The position numbers and the translations under genes are program-made. From positions 1 through 64,000 of the forward strand of contig JBGURP010000033.1 in NCBI GenBank assembly GCA_045132055.1: a stretch of 64,000 bases of DNA, read 5' to 3'. This stretch comes from F23-D06 sp045132055 (GTDB lineage Bacteria; Bacteroidota; Bacteroidia; Bacteroidales; WCHB1-69). A model generated the notes under the pieces. It was given only the letters and a program-made list of their open reading frames with translations. It did not search any database and was not told where the DNA came from. Position 1 is the stretch's first letter; each line of letters opens with the position of its first letter. Shown here one piece after another: positions 51,240 to 59,699 of the stretch.

Positions 51240-52421
51240 TTATTCCGTGATCAGTCGTTTCATCTCTTCTTCGGGCGGAAGAAGTTCACGCAACCGGTCT
51301 TGCATCTGCTTATAAGTGGCTACACCCATCGGCTTAAGATAATCCTGCAATACATATTCCACGTATGCCTTGTCGGCTTTTTTGCATAAAATGATGCCAA
51401 CCGACGGATTTTCGTCGGGAAGTTTCTCCTCGTCGTCAAGGACACGGAGATAGGCGGCAAGCTGGCCTAAATATGACGGTTTGAACTGACCTTTCTTCAA
51501 TTCAACCACCACGAGGGATTGAAGTTCTCGGTTAAAGAACAGCAAATCTATCCAATGGTCATGCCCAAGCTTGTCATAATGCACCTGATGTCCTTTATAG
51601 GTAAACGATTTGCCAAAGGTCATGATGAAATTCTTTATGTTCATCACAATCTTGCTTTCAATCACCCTTTCATCCACATCAATAGGGTCTGAAACATCGA
51701 TGTCCTCAACATTGATATAATCCAGCAGATAGGAGTCCTTGAACATCTGCAGTGTGCGAAGGGCAAGGGCTTTGTCGGGAATGGCTTGGAAAAAGTTATT
51801 GGGCAGCGAATGACGGTGTGCAAACGTGTCCGACTTTATCATTTGCTCCAGGTCTTCCACTTTCAACCGCTGCTGAAAGGCCATCTGAATATAGTATTTG
51901 CGTTCTTCGTACTCCTTCGCATAACGGAAGATGGCCACATGGTGCGAGAAGGAGATGTTGAGGAATGCCGTAACAGGGAATGCCTCATCGGTGGTAAGTT
52001 GTAGCTGATGTATTGGCTCTGAACCAGCGGCTTGCAATTCGGTAGTCCCATCTACCGAATTAGGCGGACAGGTCAATTGCAATTCGGTAGATTCATTTAC
52101 CGAATTTACCTCTATCTCTTTCCATGCCTCATAGAACCGGCGCATCAATTTGATATTCTCAGCAGAGAACCCCTTCAGACCGGGAAGTTCCGACTTCAAT
52201 TGTCGGCTAATGTTTTCGATGGCGCCAGTACCCCAAAAACCTTTGCGGGAGTGCTCCGAGACATATCGTCCAATGCCATAGTAGAGCGACAGTTGCTCGT
52301 GGTTGACCATTTGCGCCGCTTGGGCTTGGCTTTTCAGTATGGCCGCCTTGATGGCACACACCGCCTCCCTGACTTCTGCCGTCATTAGATTGTCGTCGTT
52401 TTTCTTCATCTCATGCTTCAT
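51240..52421 (-). CDS. YhcG/DUF1016 family PD-(D/E)xK nuclease
   Basis: The 393-residue protein begins at ATG 52421, which overlaps the stop of the ATPase gene (ATGA); the longer frame from 52466 is less plausible. The N-terminal DUF1016 part shows YYGIGRYVSEHSRKGFWG and GFSAENIKLMRRFYEAW. A low-conservation linker (about 105-165, rich in repeated ELQ) follows, then the C-terminal nuclease domain: DHWIDLLFFNRELQ and VVVELKKGQF supply Asp and Glu-x-Lys, followed by QLAAYLRVLDDEEK. YhcG-like proteins are associated with restriction systems and plasmid exclusion. It is an internal gene of the defence operon. Confidence 0.88.
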   Translation of the reverse strand: MKHEMKKNDDNLMTAEVREAVCAIKAAILKSQAQAAQMVNHEQLSLYYGIGRYVSEHSRKGFWGTGAIENISRQLKSELPGLKGFSAENIKLMRRFYEAWKEIEVNSVNESTELQLTCPPNSVDGTTELQAAGSEPIHQLQLTTDEAFPVTAFLNISFSHHVAIFRYAKEYEERKYYIQMAFQQRLKVEDLEQMIKSDTFAHRHSLPNNFFQAIPDKALALRTLQMFKDSYLLDYINVEDIDVSDPIDVDERVIESKIVMNIKNFIMTFGKSFTYKGHQVHYDKLGHDHWIDLLFFNRELQSLVVVELKKGQFKPSYLGQLAAYLRVLDDEEKLPDENPSVGIILCKKADKAYVEYVLQDYLKPMGVATYKQMQDRLRELLPPEEEMKRLITE

Positions 52422-55400
52422 TTTTTCTCGGACATCATTCTGTTTAAAATTCCCAACAAAGTACACACATCAACATTGTCTTCTCCAGTAAGTATGCCGT
52501 TGATTTGCTTTTCTAATTTGGCTGCACGCCCCTTATCCTTCTCTGGCAATATGTATGTTTGTGTCCTGACATCGGTGCCTTGATTGGAAACCATGTCGAA
52601 TGAGTAGGCAACACTGTGGTCTGAACCTTCTGTCTTTTGGGAGATGGAAGAATATTTCTCGCAAGTACGGAACATATAGATAAGGTCATCAACCAACTTT
52701 TCTTCCTGTTCGTCACGGAGTGCATCAAGACGTTGCTCAAGAATGGTGTAGCAGATAGATTGGTACCATTGTGTACGGTTATCATACATAGTCATCGCGT
52801 GGTGGTAGAATTCGCGTTGTTTTTCGGTGAGCAGATAGACCTTGACATTGGCCAAGCGAATGCGTATTTCTTCGACATATTCGCTGTAATCGCCAGACTG
52901 CAGGTCGAAGCCTTCGACAAGTCTCTCCTCAATGCGGTCTATCAACCTTGTGTAACAGGTGCGCAGTTCACGAACAGCCCGTTGGATGATATTGCCGTAT
53001 TCGAGGATAAACTCTTCTTGCTTCAGTTTCTCCTGATTGAACCCCAAAGCTTCAGGCAAATCCTCAAAGAAGGCCTTCTCTGGATCTTTGGCCTTGGCAA
53101 GCACATTGCGGAATTTCATCGTCGATTCGTGGTCGAACTTTCGGGTGTGCTTGGTGTACTCGTCTAATCTCGCATAGAAACTGAGGAACGGCTTAATGGT
53201 TTCGATGAAACTATCTTTTGTGATGGTGAACTCGTCGCCAAGATTGATGAAGCGACGGTATTGGTTGAAGAAACCTAACTTCACACCATCTATGGCAAAC
53301 TTCTTGACTTCAAAATCTTGCGGATGCTTCTGCAACAAATCGAAGAACTCCATGTTGACGTTGGGGATAAAAGCCCCGCGTGAGGCATCGTAAAGAGCAT
53401 AGTCCTGGCGCTTGATATACAGATATGTCGGAATCCAGAAATCAAGGAAACCCTGCTTCAGCTTGTAGGGCTGGGTTGACAAGATTTTTATCAGCTCCAA
53501 GATTCTTCGCGCCTTGTTTTCCGTACTGTTCAGGAATGCTTCGCAGGCATTCCACAAAGGAAGGAAGCCTTCATTTGTCGGAACATCGCCAAACTCTCCA
53601 TTTCGATGTAGTCCCGTATTCTTTAGCAAAGAATAGTAAATAGTCTTTTCAGGAGGGAACTTGTCATCAGGGAAGCCCAGATTTTCCTCCGTGCTATGTT
53701 CAACAAGATAAGTCAGATAGCTCTTGCGTGCCGCCGTGATAGTGCCGCTCAACTTGTGCTTGTTGAAAAGCTCGTTGTTCATCACGGGTGTCTCACTATA
53801 GATTTCTTCACAAACCTGTGACAACAACTCATTGAAATCGCGATGCGACTCAATCTTTTGTTCTTTACCCCTAAACACCCATACAACACGGTTCTTGTAT
53901 GAAAACAAATTGTCGCTGATAGCCTTGTTCAGCAGATTCTCTTCATATTCCTTCAGCTTCTGAATCTCCTTGACAGCGACAAGATCTTCTTTGTTTATGA
54001 CCTTATCCGTCAGATACTTGTATTTCTTGATGTTATAAAGATGATCAACAATGTTGTCGGTGTCGACAAAAAAGGCAAATATCAAAGCATGTTCCGACTC
54101 TGCGCTGAATTTCTTGATTTCTTCGAGTGCATCCTTTCTCGTTGAGAAAACCAATTCTATATAGCCGTCAGTATCACCTTTAGGGACTAATTCTTCGGGG
54201 CTTTCACACAACCTATAATCAAAAAAGCGAGGTGTACCTCTCTGATAGAAATGAGCCTTAACAGGAGAAATGCGATGGTTGAAGAAAACGGTTAGTTCGT
54301 CAACGTATGCAACAGGACGCGAAACCATCATCCCGGCCTCGCGTATTTCGGCCTCAAGGTCCACATCGGTTCCCTCAAAAAGTACTACACGGTCTTTGTA
54401 GGCCGCATAGCGAATAATCTTCTTTTTCTCTAACTGATTAATAATAAGTTGTGCTTCAGGAATATCCATTGCCAACTTTGCGTATTCTGCAAGCGATTCT
54501 TTTGAGAGTCTGAAGCCAGCAACTCCATAAAGATTGAGTAGCCCAACAGCTTTTATGATGTTGACAGCTTGCAGCATCTGTTCTTGGCTTTCCCAGCTTT
54601 GACCTTCCACTCTTTCGATGGAAACCTGCATCGAACTCCAACTCATCGAATCGGCATTAGCGTCTTTCAGATAAGAATAGAAAGCGTAATAAACGTAATC
54701 GTACACCTTCTGGAGATGGTAGATTTTGGCCGACCCATCACTTGTGAGCGATCCTTGCGAGGCAAGAAATGTGAACAGCGAGCGCTCGTTCTGTCCATAT
54801 CGTTGGATGGCCGTAGTGATGGCGTAGGCAGAGAACAAATCAAGCGGATAGAGTTGCAACGCCGTTTTAACGGGGAAATCATTGGACACATAGCCTGTTT
54901 TCTTTGCCAGATCATAAAGTGATGTAGCAGAGGAGGGCGTTTCAATAGAATTATCCCTTGCAAGCTGTTGAGCGGCAAGATGAAGCAACTGTTCTATTGG
55001 TTCTACGAAAGTGATTTCCTTGAACCGTCCCTTCACCTTTTTCCATTCATTTACTTGTGCTTCTGTCAGACCCTTGGCATAGGCACTGAAATTCTGATGC
55101 AAGGTGGTTAGCAAAAGCACTTGTCGGGATGGAACGTTCACAAATTCAGCCAACTTCTGAAGAAAATACAATTCCTTCTCGGGGTTGTTCTTGGCAGCGT
55201 GTTCAAGGACTTTTCCGAACTCATCAATTACAATCAGCAGAAATTTGCCTTGTTTCTGACAGCGGTTGTAATATGTCTTCAGTTCATCAAGCACGCTATT
55301 GGTTGTCCCCTCTGCATTGAGACTTCGACGAAGCAAGGTGGAAAGTTCCGTGTAATCACCCACAATGTTCAAAATCTCGATATCAGAGTCATTCAGAAGA

Positions 55401-55648
55401 TTCTTTGCATCTAACAGATAGGGCTTTTTGTTTGTCCTTTTCAAGTCGGTCTCCAAAGCCAACAGAAAACTCGATTTGCCAGTACCGTAAGATCCGATGA
55501 TGGTAAAGGAGTGAATACCTGTCTGATAGTCATTCACAATGTTGCGAATAGCCAACTGCGCATTAGGTGTTACTATATACTGGGCACCGTCAGCAAAGCC
55601 GTTTTCAATGTTTGCGGATAAACTAAACGTTCTTTTCATAGTAATCAT
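52418..55648 (-). CDS. Large P-loop ATPase of a DUF4007-associated defence locus
   Basis: The 1076-residue protein starts at ATG 55648 (ATG 55639 is an alternative), overlapping the DUF4007 gene by 26 nt. The N-terminal AAA/STAND-like domain has Walker A GSYGTGKSS (52-60) and Walker B LLIVIDEFGK (Asp142, Glu143), then a TTLHQNFSAYAKGL sensor-like segment. The remaining 800 residues are mainly helical with no recognised nuclease motif. Similar ATPases beside DUF4007 genes occur in predicted DNA-modification islands; by analogy it may translocate or remodel DNA to license the nucleases. No PAPS-reductase-like sulfur gene is visible here. Confidence 0.78.
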   Translation of the reverse strand: MITMKRTFSLSANIENGFADGAQYIVTPNAQLAIRNIVNDYQTGIHSFTIIGSYGTGKSSFLLALETDLKRTNKKPYLLDAKNLLNDSDIEILNIVGDYTELSTLLRRSLNAEGTTNSVLDELKTYYNRCQKQGKFLLIVIDEFGKVLEHAAKNNPEKELYFLQKLAEFVNVPSRQVLLLTTLHQNFSAYAKGLTEAQVNEWKKVKGRFKEITFVEPIEQLLHLAAQQLARDNSIETPSSATSLYDLAKKTGYVSNDFPVKTALQLYPLDLFSAYAITTAIQRYGQNERSLFTFLASQGSLTSDGSAKIYHLQKVYDYVYYAFYSYLKDANADSMSWSSMQVSIERVEGQSWESQEQMLQAVNIIKAVGLLNLYGVAGFRLSKESLAEYAKLAMDIPEAQLIINQLEKKKIIRYAAYKDRVVLFEGTDVDLEAEIREAGMMVSRPVAYVDELTVFFNHRISPVKAHFYQRGTPRFFDYRLCESPEELVPKGDTDGYIELVFSTRKDALEEIKKFSAESEHALIFAFFVDTDNIVDHLYNIKKYKYLTDKVINKEDLVAVKEIQKLKEYEENLLNKAISDNLFSYKNRVVWVFRGKEQKIESHRDFNELLSQVCEEIYSETPVMNNELFNKHKLSGTITAARKSYLTYLVEHSTEENLGFPDDKFPPEKTIYYSLLKNTGLHRNGEFGDVPTNEGFLPLWNACEAFLNSTENKARRILELIKILSTQPYKLKQGFLDFWIPTYLYIKRQDYALYDASRGAFIPNVNMEFFDLLQKHPQDFEVKKFAIDGVKLGFFNQYRRFINLGDEFTITKDSFIETIKPFLSFYARLDEYTKHTRKFDHESTMKFRNVLAKAKDPEKAFFEDLPEALGFNQEKLKQEEFILEYGNIIQRAVRELRTCYTRLIDRIEERLVEGFDLQSGDYSEYVEEIRIRLANVKVYLLTEKQREFYHHAMTMYDNRTQWYQSICYTILEQRLDALRDEQEEKLVDDLIYMFRTCEKYSSISQKTEGSDHSVAYSFDMVSNQGTDVRTQTYILPEKDKGRAAKLEKQINGILTGEDNVDVCTLLGILNRMMSEKK

Positions 55649-56501
55649 TTAACACTTGTTCTTTGTCCAAATCCTTGGTAAACTGCAACATGCGGATTCC
55701 AGCATTGTCGGTGTATGACATATATCTTGAATAATCCTTTGACAACTGCTTCAGCATTTCTATGGTTTCATGATCCTGCATACAGAAGGCAAGACCAACC
55801 TCGTCTTGAATGGTTTCGTAAGCAATGGTATTGTCGCCTTCCCGTTCTTTAAGCATAAGGAGCGCATACATAAAGATCTCCTTCATTACCTGTCTTTTCC
55901 CTTCCAAATTGAAATAATAGCCTTTGCCTTCAGCATTTTGTCTGATTAAGTCAAGGTCAATTAACATGGAAGAAAAGTCTTCATTCGATTGTGCTTTACG
56001 AGGTAAAGCATAGTTCTGAATAAGCACTGCAACATCCTTCTTGACAGTGTTCTCATTAAAAGCATTCAGCTTGTCGGCTTCAATCATATCAAACTTCACG
56101 TATGTCACGACCTGATCACGCTCAAATTGCGTATGACCTTTTTGGTAGCCACAGAATAAGAGGTGATAGAGCGACGCCTCTTGATTGAAAACAAGGTTGA
56201 AATGCAACAGCCAAAGCGTCGCCAAGTCTTCAATGTATTTATCCTTGCCAGTTTGGTCATTAAAGAGATAGTCGCCTAACCATGTTCTTTGGTCATTTTT
56301 GCAAACTCCAAAGACCTTAAGCCAATAACGGATGGAAACGACCATATTTTTACCTACACCCAAATCAATCACTGCTTCAGGTCTATTGAAGTTTTTGTTC
56401 TCCTTCACAAAGTCATAGCCTTTTTTGAGCCACAGCGTTTTGCATGGGAACGATTCGTGACCTGAAAAAGAATACTGTTTCTTATCAACATTTCCTGCCA
56501 T
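55623..56501 (-). CDS. DUF4007 protein, first gene of the defence operon
   Basis: The 292-residue protein shows the DUF4007 hallmarks: YSFSGHESFPCKTLWLKKG near the N-terminus (Gly14-His15-Glu16) and VIDLGVGKNMVVSIRYWLKVFG, followed by helical parts. DUF4007 genes are recurrently found with sulfur-handling and ATPase genes in predicted phosphorothioation-like islands (from memory; not testable here), and may bind DNA. It starts the minus-strand operon with a -7 box 24 nt upstream of the ATG. Confidence 0.85.
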   Translation of the reverse strand: MAGNVDKKQYSFSGHESFPCKTLWLKKGYDFVKENKNFNRPEAVIDLGVGKNMVVSIRYWLKVFGVCKNDQRTWLGDYLFNDQTGKDKYIEDLATLWLLHFNLVFNQEASLYHLLFCGYQKGHTQFERDQVVTYVKFDMIEADKLNAFNENTVKKDVAVLIQNYALPRKAQSNEDFSSMLIDLDLIRQNAEGKGYYFNLEGKRQVMKEIFMYALLMLKEREGDNTIAYETIQDEVGLAFCMQDHETIEMLKQLSKDYSRYMSYTDNAGIRMLQFTKDLDKEQVLNDYYEKNV

Positions 56502-56524
56502 TATGCATTATTAAAATTAAAATG

Positions 56525-56532
56525 CAAATATA
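56525..56532 (-). promoter_or_regulatory. -7 promoter box of the defence operon
   Basis: On the minus strand, 56532 to 56525 reads TATATTTG then CATTT, an exact TAnnTTTG match in an AT-rich stretch, 23 nt before the DUF4007 start. No clear -33 TTG is seen at the expected distance. It is the only convincing promoter found for the tightly packed genes down to 49280, and possibly to 43894. Confidence 0.6.
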
Positions 56533-56674
56533 CAATTTTTATTGTTTTTAACCCTTCCGGTTCACAATGCCTCCCTGTGTATGGAGGCGACAAGCAAAGT
56601 TATATGGTTTTCTGTAGCGGTGACAGAAGATAACTACGCGTGAGAAGCAAATGTATAAGATTATATGCTTTGCG

Positions 56675-57847
56675 CTACTCTTCTTTCAGCAACGCATTAT
56701 ACAAAGCTAACCCTTTCACCGTCAGCAGGTATTTCTGGCGGGGATGGTTGGGACGGTCGGGAAATTTCCGGCGTACGAATTTCTCGTTCAAAGCAGGCTT
56801 AAGGTGGTATTCAACAAAGTTTTTTCTATCTTTTAGCTTTTTGAAGCCCATCATTTGCCGTATGCTCAATTCCTCACTCCCGATGCCCCGAACAAGATTA
56901 ATGATATTTTCGTTGTTTGTGTATATCTTATTGTTTGAGTTTAAGTTGATTACAGACATACTTGAGGGGGTGGTTGTGGGGGTGGTTGTGGGGGACAAGT
57001 TTGGTTGAATAGCCCACTCTTTTGTGGTATGAATATGCAGATAGCGGTTGCGCAGGTCCCATTTCTCACCCAAAAGCAGATTTCGGAAGAAACGCTCCAA
57101 ATAAACAGGTGAATAGTCAATACCCTTCACGGCACTCTTGTAGTTGGCCCTTACCAGTGCATTGCGGAAGTACCAGGAGTGCTTGGCAAAGAGGTCGTTA
57201 TCTACATCGAAGCCCAGCGAACGCAGATACTGTATGGCAAAGACAGCCGTGGTGCGCGTGTTGCCTTCGCCAAAAGCGTGTATTTGCCAGAGACCTGAAA
57301 CGAACTTTGTGAAGTGCGTCACCAGCTCGTCCTGACTGATACCCTTATAACTGAAATTGCGCTCTTGCTCAATGTCATAGTCAATGGCACGGCGCAAATC
57401 CTCCCAATTCAGGTAGTGGACAGTGTCGCCATCAAGTACCCATTCTCGTTTTGTGATGTCGTATTGGCGCAATTCGCCGGCATGTTTCATCACACCTTCG
57501 AAGATTCTACGGTGTACGGAGATATAGCCATTGGTCGTGAAGTCGAATGTCTTGACAGACAAAATCCGTTTAATGTTTTTCGCTGCCTTGTCCGCCTCTT
57601 CCTTCTTGTTGTCATCTGCTTCACGTGTGGTCTTGCTCTCATAGTAGCTATTAAGCAACTGCTCCACCTCGTCAATGGTGATTTCGCCTTCTATATTTTT
57701 TCGGGCCAACTCATTCAGATACTCAGATGTCTTGAGCCCATCCACAGCCTGAAGACCGATAGCTGTACTCCAAGCGTAAGCGGCTTCCCGCTGTGCCGGC
57801 TCGCCTTGGCGTATGTATTCGTCGAAATTTATATACTTGTCGGTCAT
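56675..57847 (-). CDS. Fic/DOC family protein
   Basis: The 390-residue protein starts at ATG 57847 (MTDKYINFDEY); 26 upstream in-frame codons are excluded as they read like leader. The Fic active-site motif is HAFGEGNTRTT (His190), a good match to HPFxxGN(G/K)R with Ala for Pro and Thr for Gly. Before it lies the N-terminal segment LARKNIEGE (about 44-52), which resembles the inhibitory-helix region of class II Fic proteins, but the Ser/Thr of the (S/T)xxxE(G/N) motif is not clear. The C-terminal 100 residues look like a winged helix (FKKLKDRKNFVEYHLKPALNEKFV). It probably transfers AMP or another nucleotide to a protein target. It follows the DUF4143 ATPase gene by 79 nt. Confidence 0.88.
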   Translation of the reverse strand: MTDKYINFDEYIRQGEPAQREAAYAWSTAIGLQAVDGLKTSEYLNELARKNIEGEITIDEVEQLLNSYYESKTTREADDNKKEEADKAAKNIKRILSVKTFDFTTNGYISVHRRIFEGVMKHAGELRQYDITKREWVLDGDTVHYLNWEDLRRAIDYDIEQERNFSYKGISQDELVTHFTKFVSGLWQIHAFGEGNTRTTAVFAIQYLRSLGFDVDNDLFAKHSWYFRNALVRANYKSAVKGIDYSPVYLERFFRNLLLGEKWDLRNRYLHIHTTKEWAIQPNLSPTTTPTTTPSSMSVINLNSNNKIYTNNENIINLVRGIGSEELSIRQMMGFKKLKDRKNFVEYHLKPALNEKFVRRKFPDRPNHPRQKYLLTVKGLALYNALLKEE

Positions 57848-57926
57848 AATCTGTTCGTTGTTTGTTCCAATTGTATTTTGTTGAAATAGGACATGGCTTT
57901 GATTTTCTTTGTGTTGCAAGTGCAAA

Positions 57927-59279
57927 CTATTTAACTGAAGCGATCCGCTCTTTAAGAAATCGCTTCAAGAGAAAAACGAGAAAATAGGGAAAGGTGTAGA
58001 AGCATCCATTCCAACCGATGTTTTTGTATCCGAATTTAATCCCATATCTCACATCGGGATAGGAATCCCACTTGATAAGATTGTTGAGCGAGGTGGTGGC
58101 ACCATCCTTGGCCTTTACCTCAACAGGCACCAATGAGTCAGCATCACGGACAAAGAAGTCCATTTCGAGTGATGGATTGTTGTGCTTGTAGAAATAGAGT
58201 TGTTCATAGCCCGCTTTTCGAAGCATCTCACCGACGATATTCTCATAGATGGCACCCTTGTATGTCCCGAAGTTCTTATTGGCGCGCAAATCCTCCTGCG
58301 CTTCCTCGTCAAGCGAGGCGATAAGCAGACCGGTGTCGTGGTAGTAAAGCTTGTAATAGTCGGCATTGTAATTGCCTTTCAAAGGCAATTCAACATTGTC
58401 CAAACAGTAGCACACATTGACCACTCCGGCCTCATTGAGCCATTCCACAGCCCCGATATATTCCCTGTTTCTGGCCCCTTTGGCGATCTTCGTAATCTGG
58501 TATTTCTTGTTTTCTTTGGCCAAGAACGTGGTTATATGGCTGTAAACGGCAAGAATCTTTGACTTGTCCGTCTCCTTGGCGTATTTCGTGATGTCCTCTT
58601 CATAGTCTTTCAGCAGTTGACGCTGCAGTTTCAGGGTGCCCCCGAAATGGCCGTTGTCGATATACATCTTCACTACCTCGGGCATTCCTCCTACGGTCAT
58701 GTAGTCTCGGAAAATGTCGGTCATGGTGTCCATCTCCAGTTGCGAGAAAGGCAGCAGTGCCGACATGTGGCGATACAAGTCTTCGATTTGCCCCGGTTGA
58801 TAATCCTTTGCCCAGAGGAACTCCTCGAAATCCATAGAGTGCATCTCGTAATCTTCCTTATAGCCGACCGCATTGCTTTCAATTTCCTCATAATAGATAC
58901 CCATCAGCGAGCCCGAGCAGATGACATCATATCGGCCATCTTCACAGAATGATTTCAGCGAGGTCGCACAATCCGGACACTTCTGCAATTCGTCGAAAAA
59001 AAGCAGGGTTTTGTGCGGAATGAACTTCCAAGAGGGCTCCAGCAGAGAAATATTCTTCACGATGGTATCGACTTCATACCCATTGTCAAAAATTCCCCTG
59101 AATTTTTTCTGCAGTACAAAGTTAATCTCTATCACAGATTCATAGTTGTGCTTCCCGAATGCCCTGATAGACTCTGTTTTTCCAACTTGCCGTGCCCCTT
59201 TTACCACCAAAGGTTTTCTATTGGGATTGTTCTTCCAATCAATTAAATAGCTATCTATCTTTCTTTTAAGCAGTTCCAT
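57927..59279 (-). CDS. AAA ATPase with C-terminal DUF4143
   Basis: The 450-residue protein has an N-terminal AAA domain with Walker A GARQVGKT (28-35) and Walker B LLFFDELQKC, an arginine/sensor-like CSGSLMG, and the DUF4143 C-terminal part with a PD-(D/E)xK-like SLEMDFFV...VPVEVKAKDG. A C-terminal hydrophobic stretch (FLVFLLKRFLK) is notable. Families like this are very common in Bacteroidetes and usually unassigned. Its promoter region holds three phased copies of a 9-bp element, which suggests tight, probably autogenous, control. It is upstream of the Fic gene, so the two could be a module. Confidence 0.85.
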   Translation of the reverse strand: MELLKRKIDSYLIDWKNNPNRKPLVVKGARQVGKTESIRAFGKHNYESVIEINFVLQKKFRGIFDNGYEVDTIVKNISLLEPSWKFIPHKTLLFFDELQKCPDCATSLKSFCEDGRYDVICSGSLMGIYYEEIESNAVGYKEDYEMHSMDFEEFLWAKDYQPGQIEDLYRHMSALLPFSQLEMDTMTDIFRDYMTVGGMPEVVKMYIDNGHFGGTLKLQRQLLKDYEEDITKYAKETDKSKILAVYSHITTFLAKENKKYQITKIAKGARNREYIGAVEWLNEAGVVNVCYCLDNVELPLKGNYNADYYKLYYHDTGLLIASLDEEAQEDLRANKNFGTYKGAIYENIVGEMLRKAGYEQLYFYKHNNPSLEMDFFVRDADSLVPVEVKAKDGATTSLNNLIKWDSYPDVRYGIKFGYKNIGWNGCFYTFPYFLVFLLKRFLKERIASVK

Positions 59280-59288
59280 TGTTGTGTA

Positions 59289-59362
59289 TCACATTTTTTC
59301 AACTGCAAATATAACAAAAAATCACATTTTTTGATTGGATACAATAAAAAAAATCACATTTT
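59289..59362. promoter_or_regulatory. Promoter of the DUF4143 gene with three phased direct repeats
   Basis: TCACATTTT occurs at 59289-59297, 59322-59330 and 59354-59362, spaced 33 and 32 bp, about three helical turns. On the minus strand the -7 box TATATTTG is at 59313-59306, between the first and second copies. Repeat 1 is near the transcription start, repeat 2 just upstream of the -7 box and repeat 3 farther upstream, so a regulator bound on one face could block polymerase. Confidence 0.65.
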
Positions 59363-59432
59363 GAGGATAGATGGTTTATATCGGACTTGTCAGGTAGAGA
59401 AAAGAGTAACGACAGTTTGGTTGCATGAAGTG

Positions 59433-59692
59433 GCGTGCCTTCGGCACGCGGCATACACGAGGTTTGCAATACCCCACACTAATAGTGCGGGGTTATTGGA
59501 ATAATGTGCCTCCGGCACATGTGAACATTATAACTGCGTCTGAAGGCTGAAAGCACGCTGCCCCATTTGTCAAAAACAACGCTGATATGAAAAGAGGCCA
59601 ACACCCCGGGCTTCCCCCTGTGCCGAAGGCACTACATCCTATTAACCCCGCACAGCTTGTCTGTGTGGGGCGTATAGCACAGCTCTGCTGTG
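59433..59692. repeat. REP-like hairpin cluster between the DUF4143 and MBOAT genes
   Basis: Hairpins of the transposase-associated family recur: GCGTGCC-TTC-GGCACGC (59433-59449), CCCCACACT...AGTGCGGGG (59472-59492), ATGTGCC-TCC-GGCACAT (59504-59520), GTGCC-GAA-GGCAC (59620-59632) and the CCCCGCACAG...CTGTGTGGGG unit (59646-59670), then CACAGC-TCT-GCTGTG (59678-59692). The 420-nt gap 59280-59699 contains these and the DUF4143 promoter but no gene. Confidence 0.8.
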
Positions 59693-59699
59693 TATGAAC

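Noticed and set aside
50149..55648. ATPase plus HNH pair considered as Septu (PtuAB)
   Set aside because: The ATPase is about twice PtuA length without ABC-type signature motifs, the HNH protein has a long unrelated N-terminal half, and the other genes do not belong to Septu.
43894..56501. The island considered as a complete Dnd/Ssp phosphorothioation system
   Set aside because: No PAPS-reductase-like DndC/SspD, IscS/DndA or DndB-type protein is visible; only DUF4007 and possibly the SMC-like remnant hint at such an origin.
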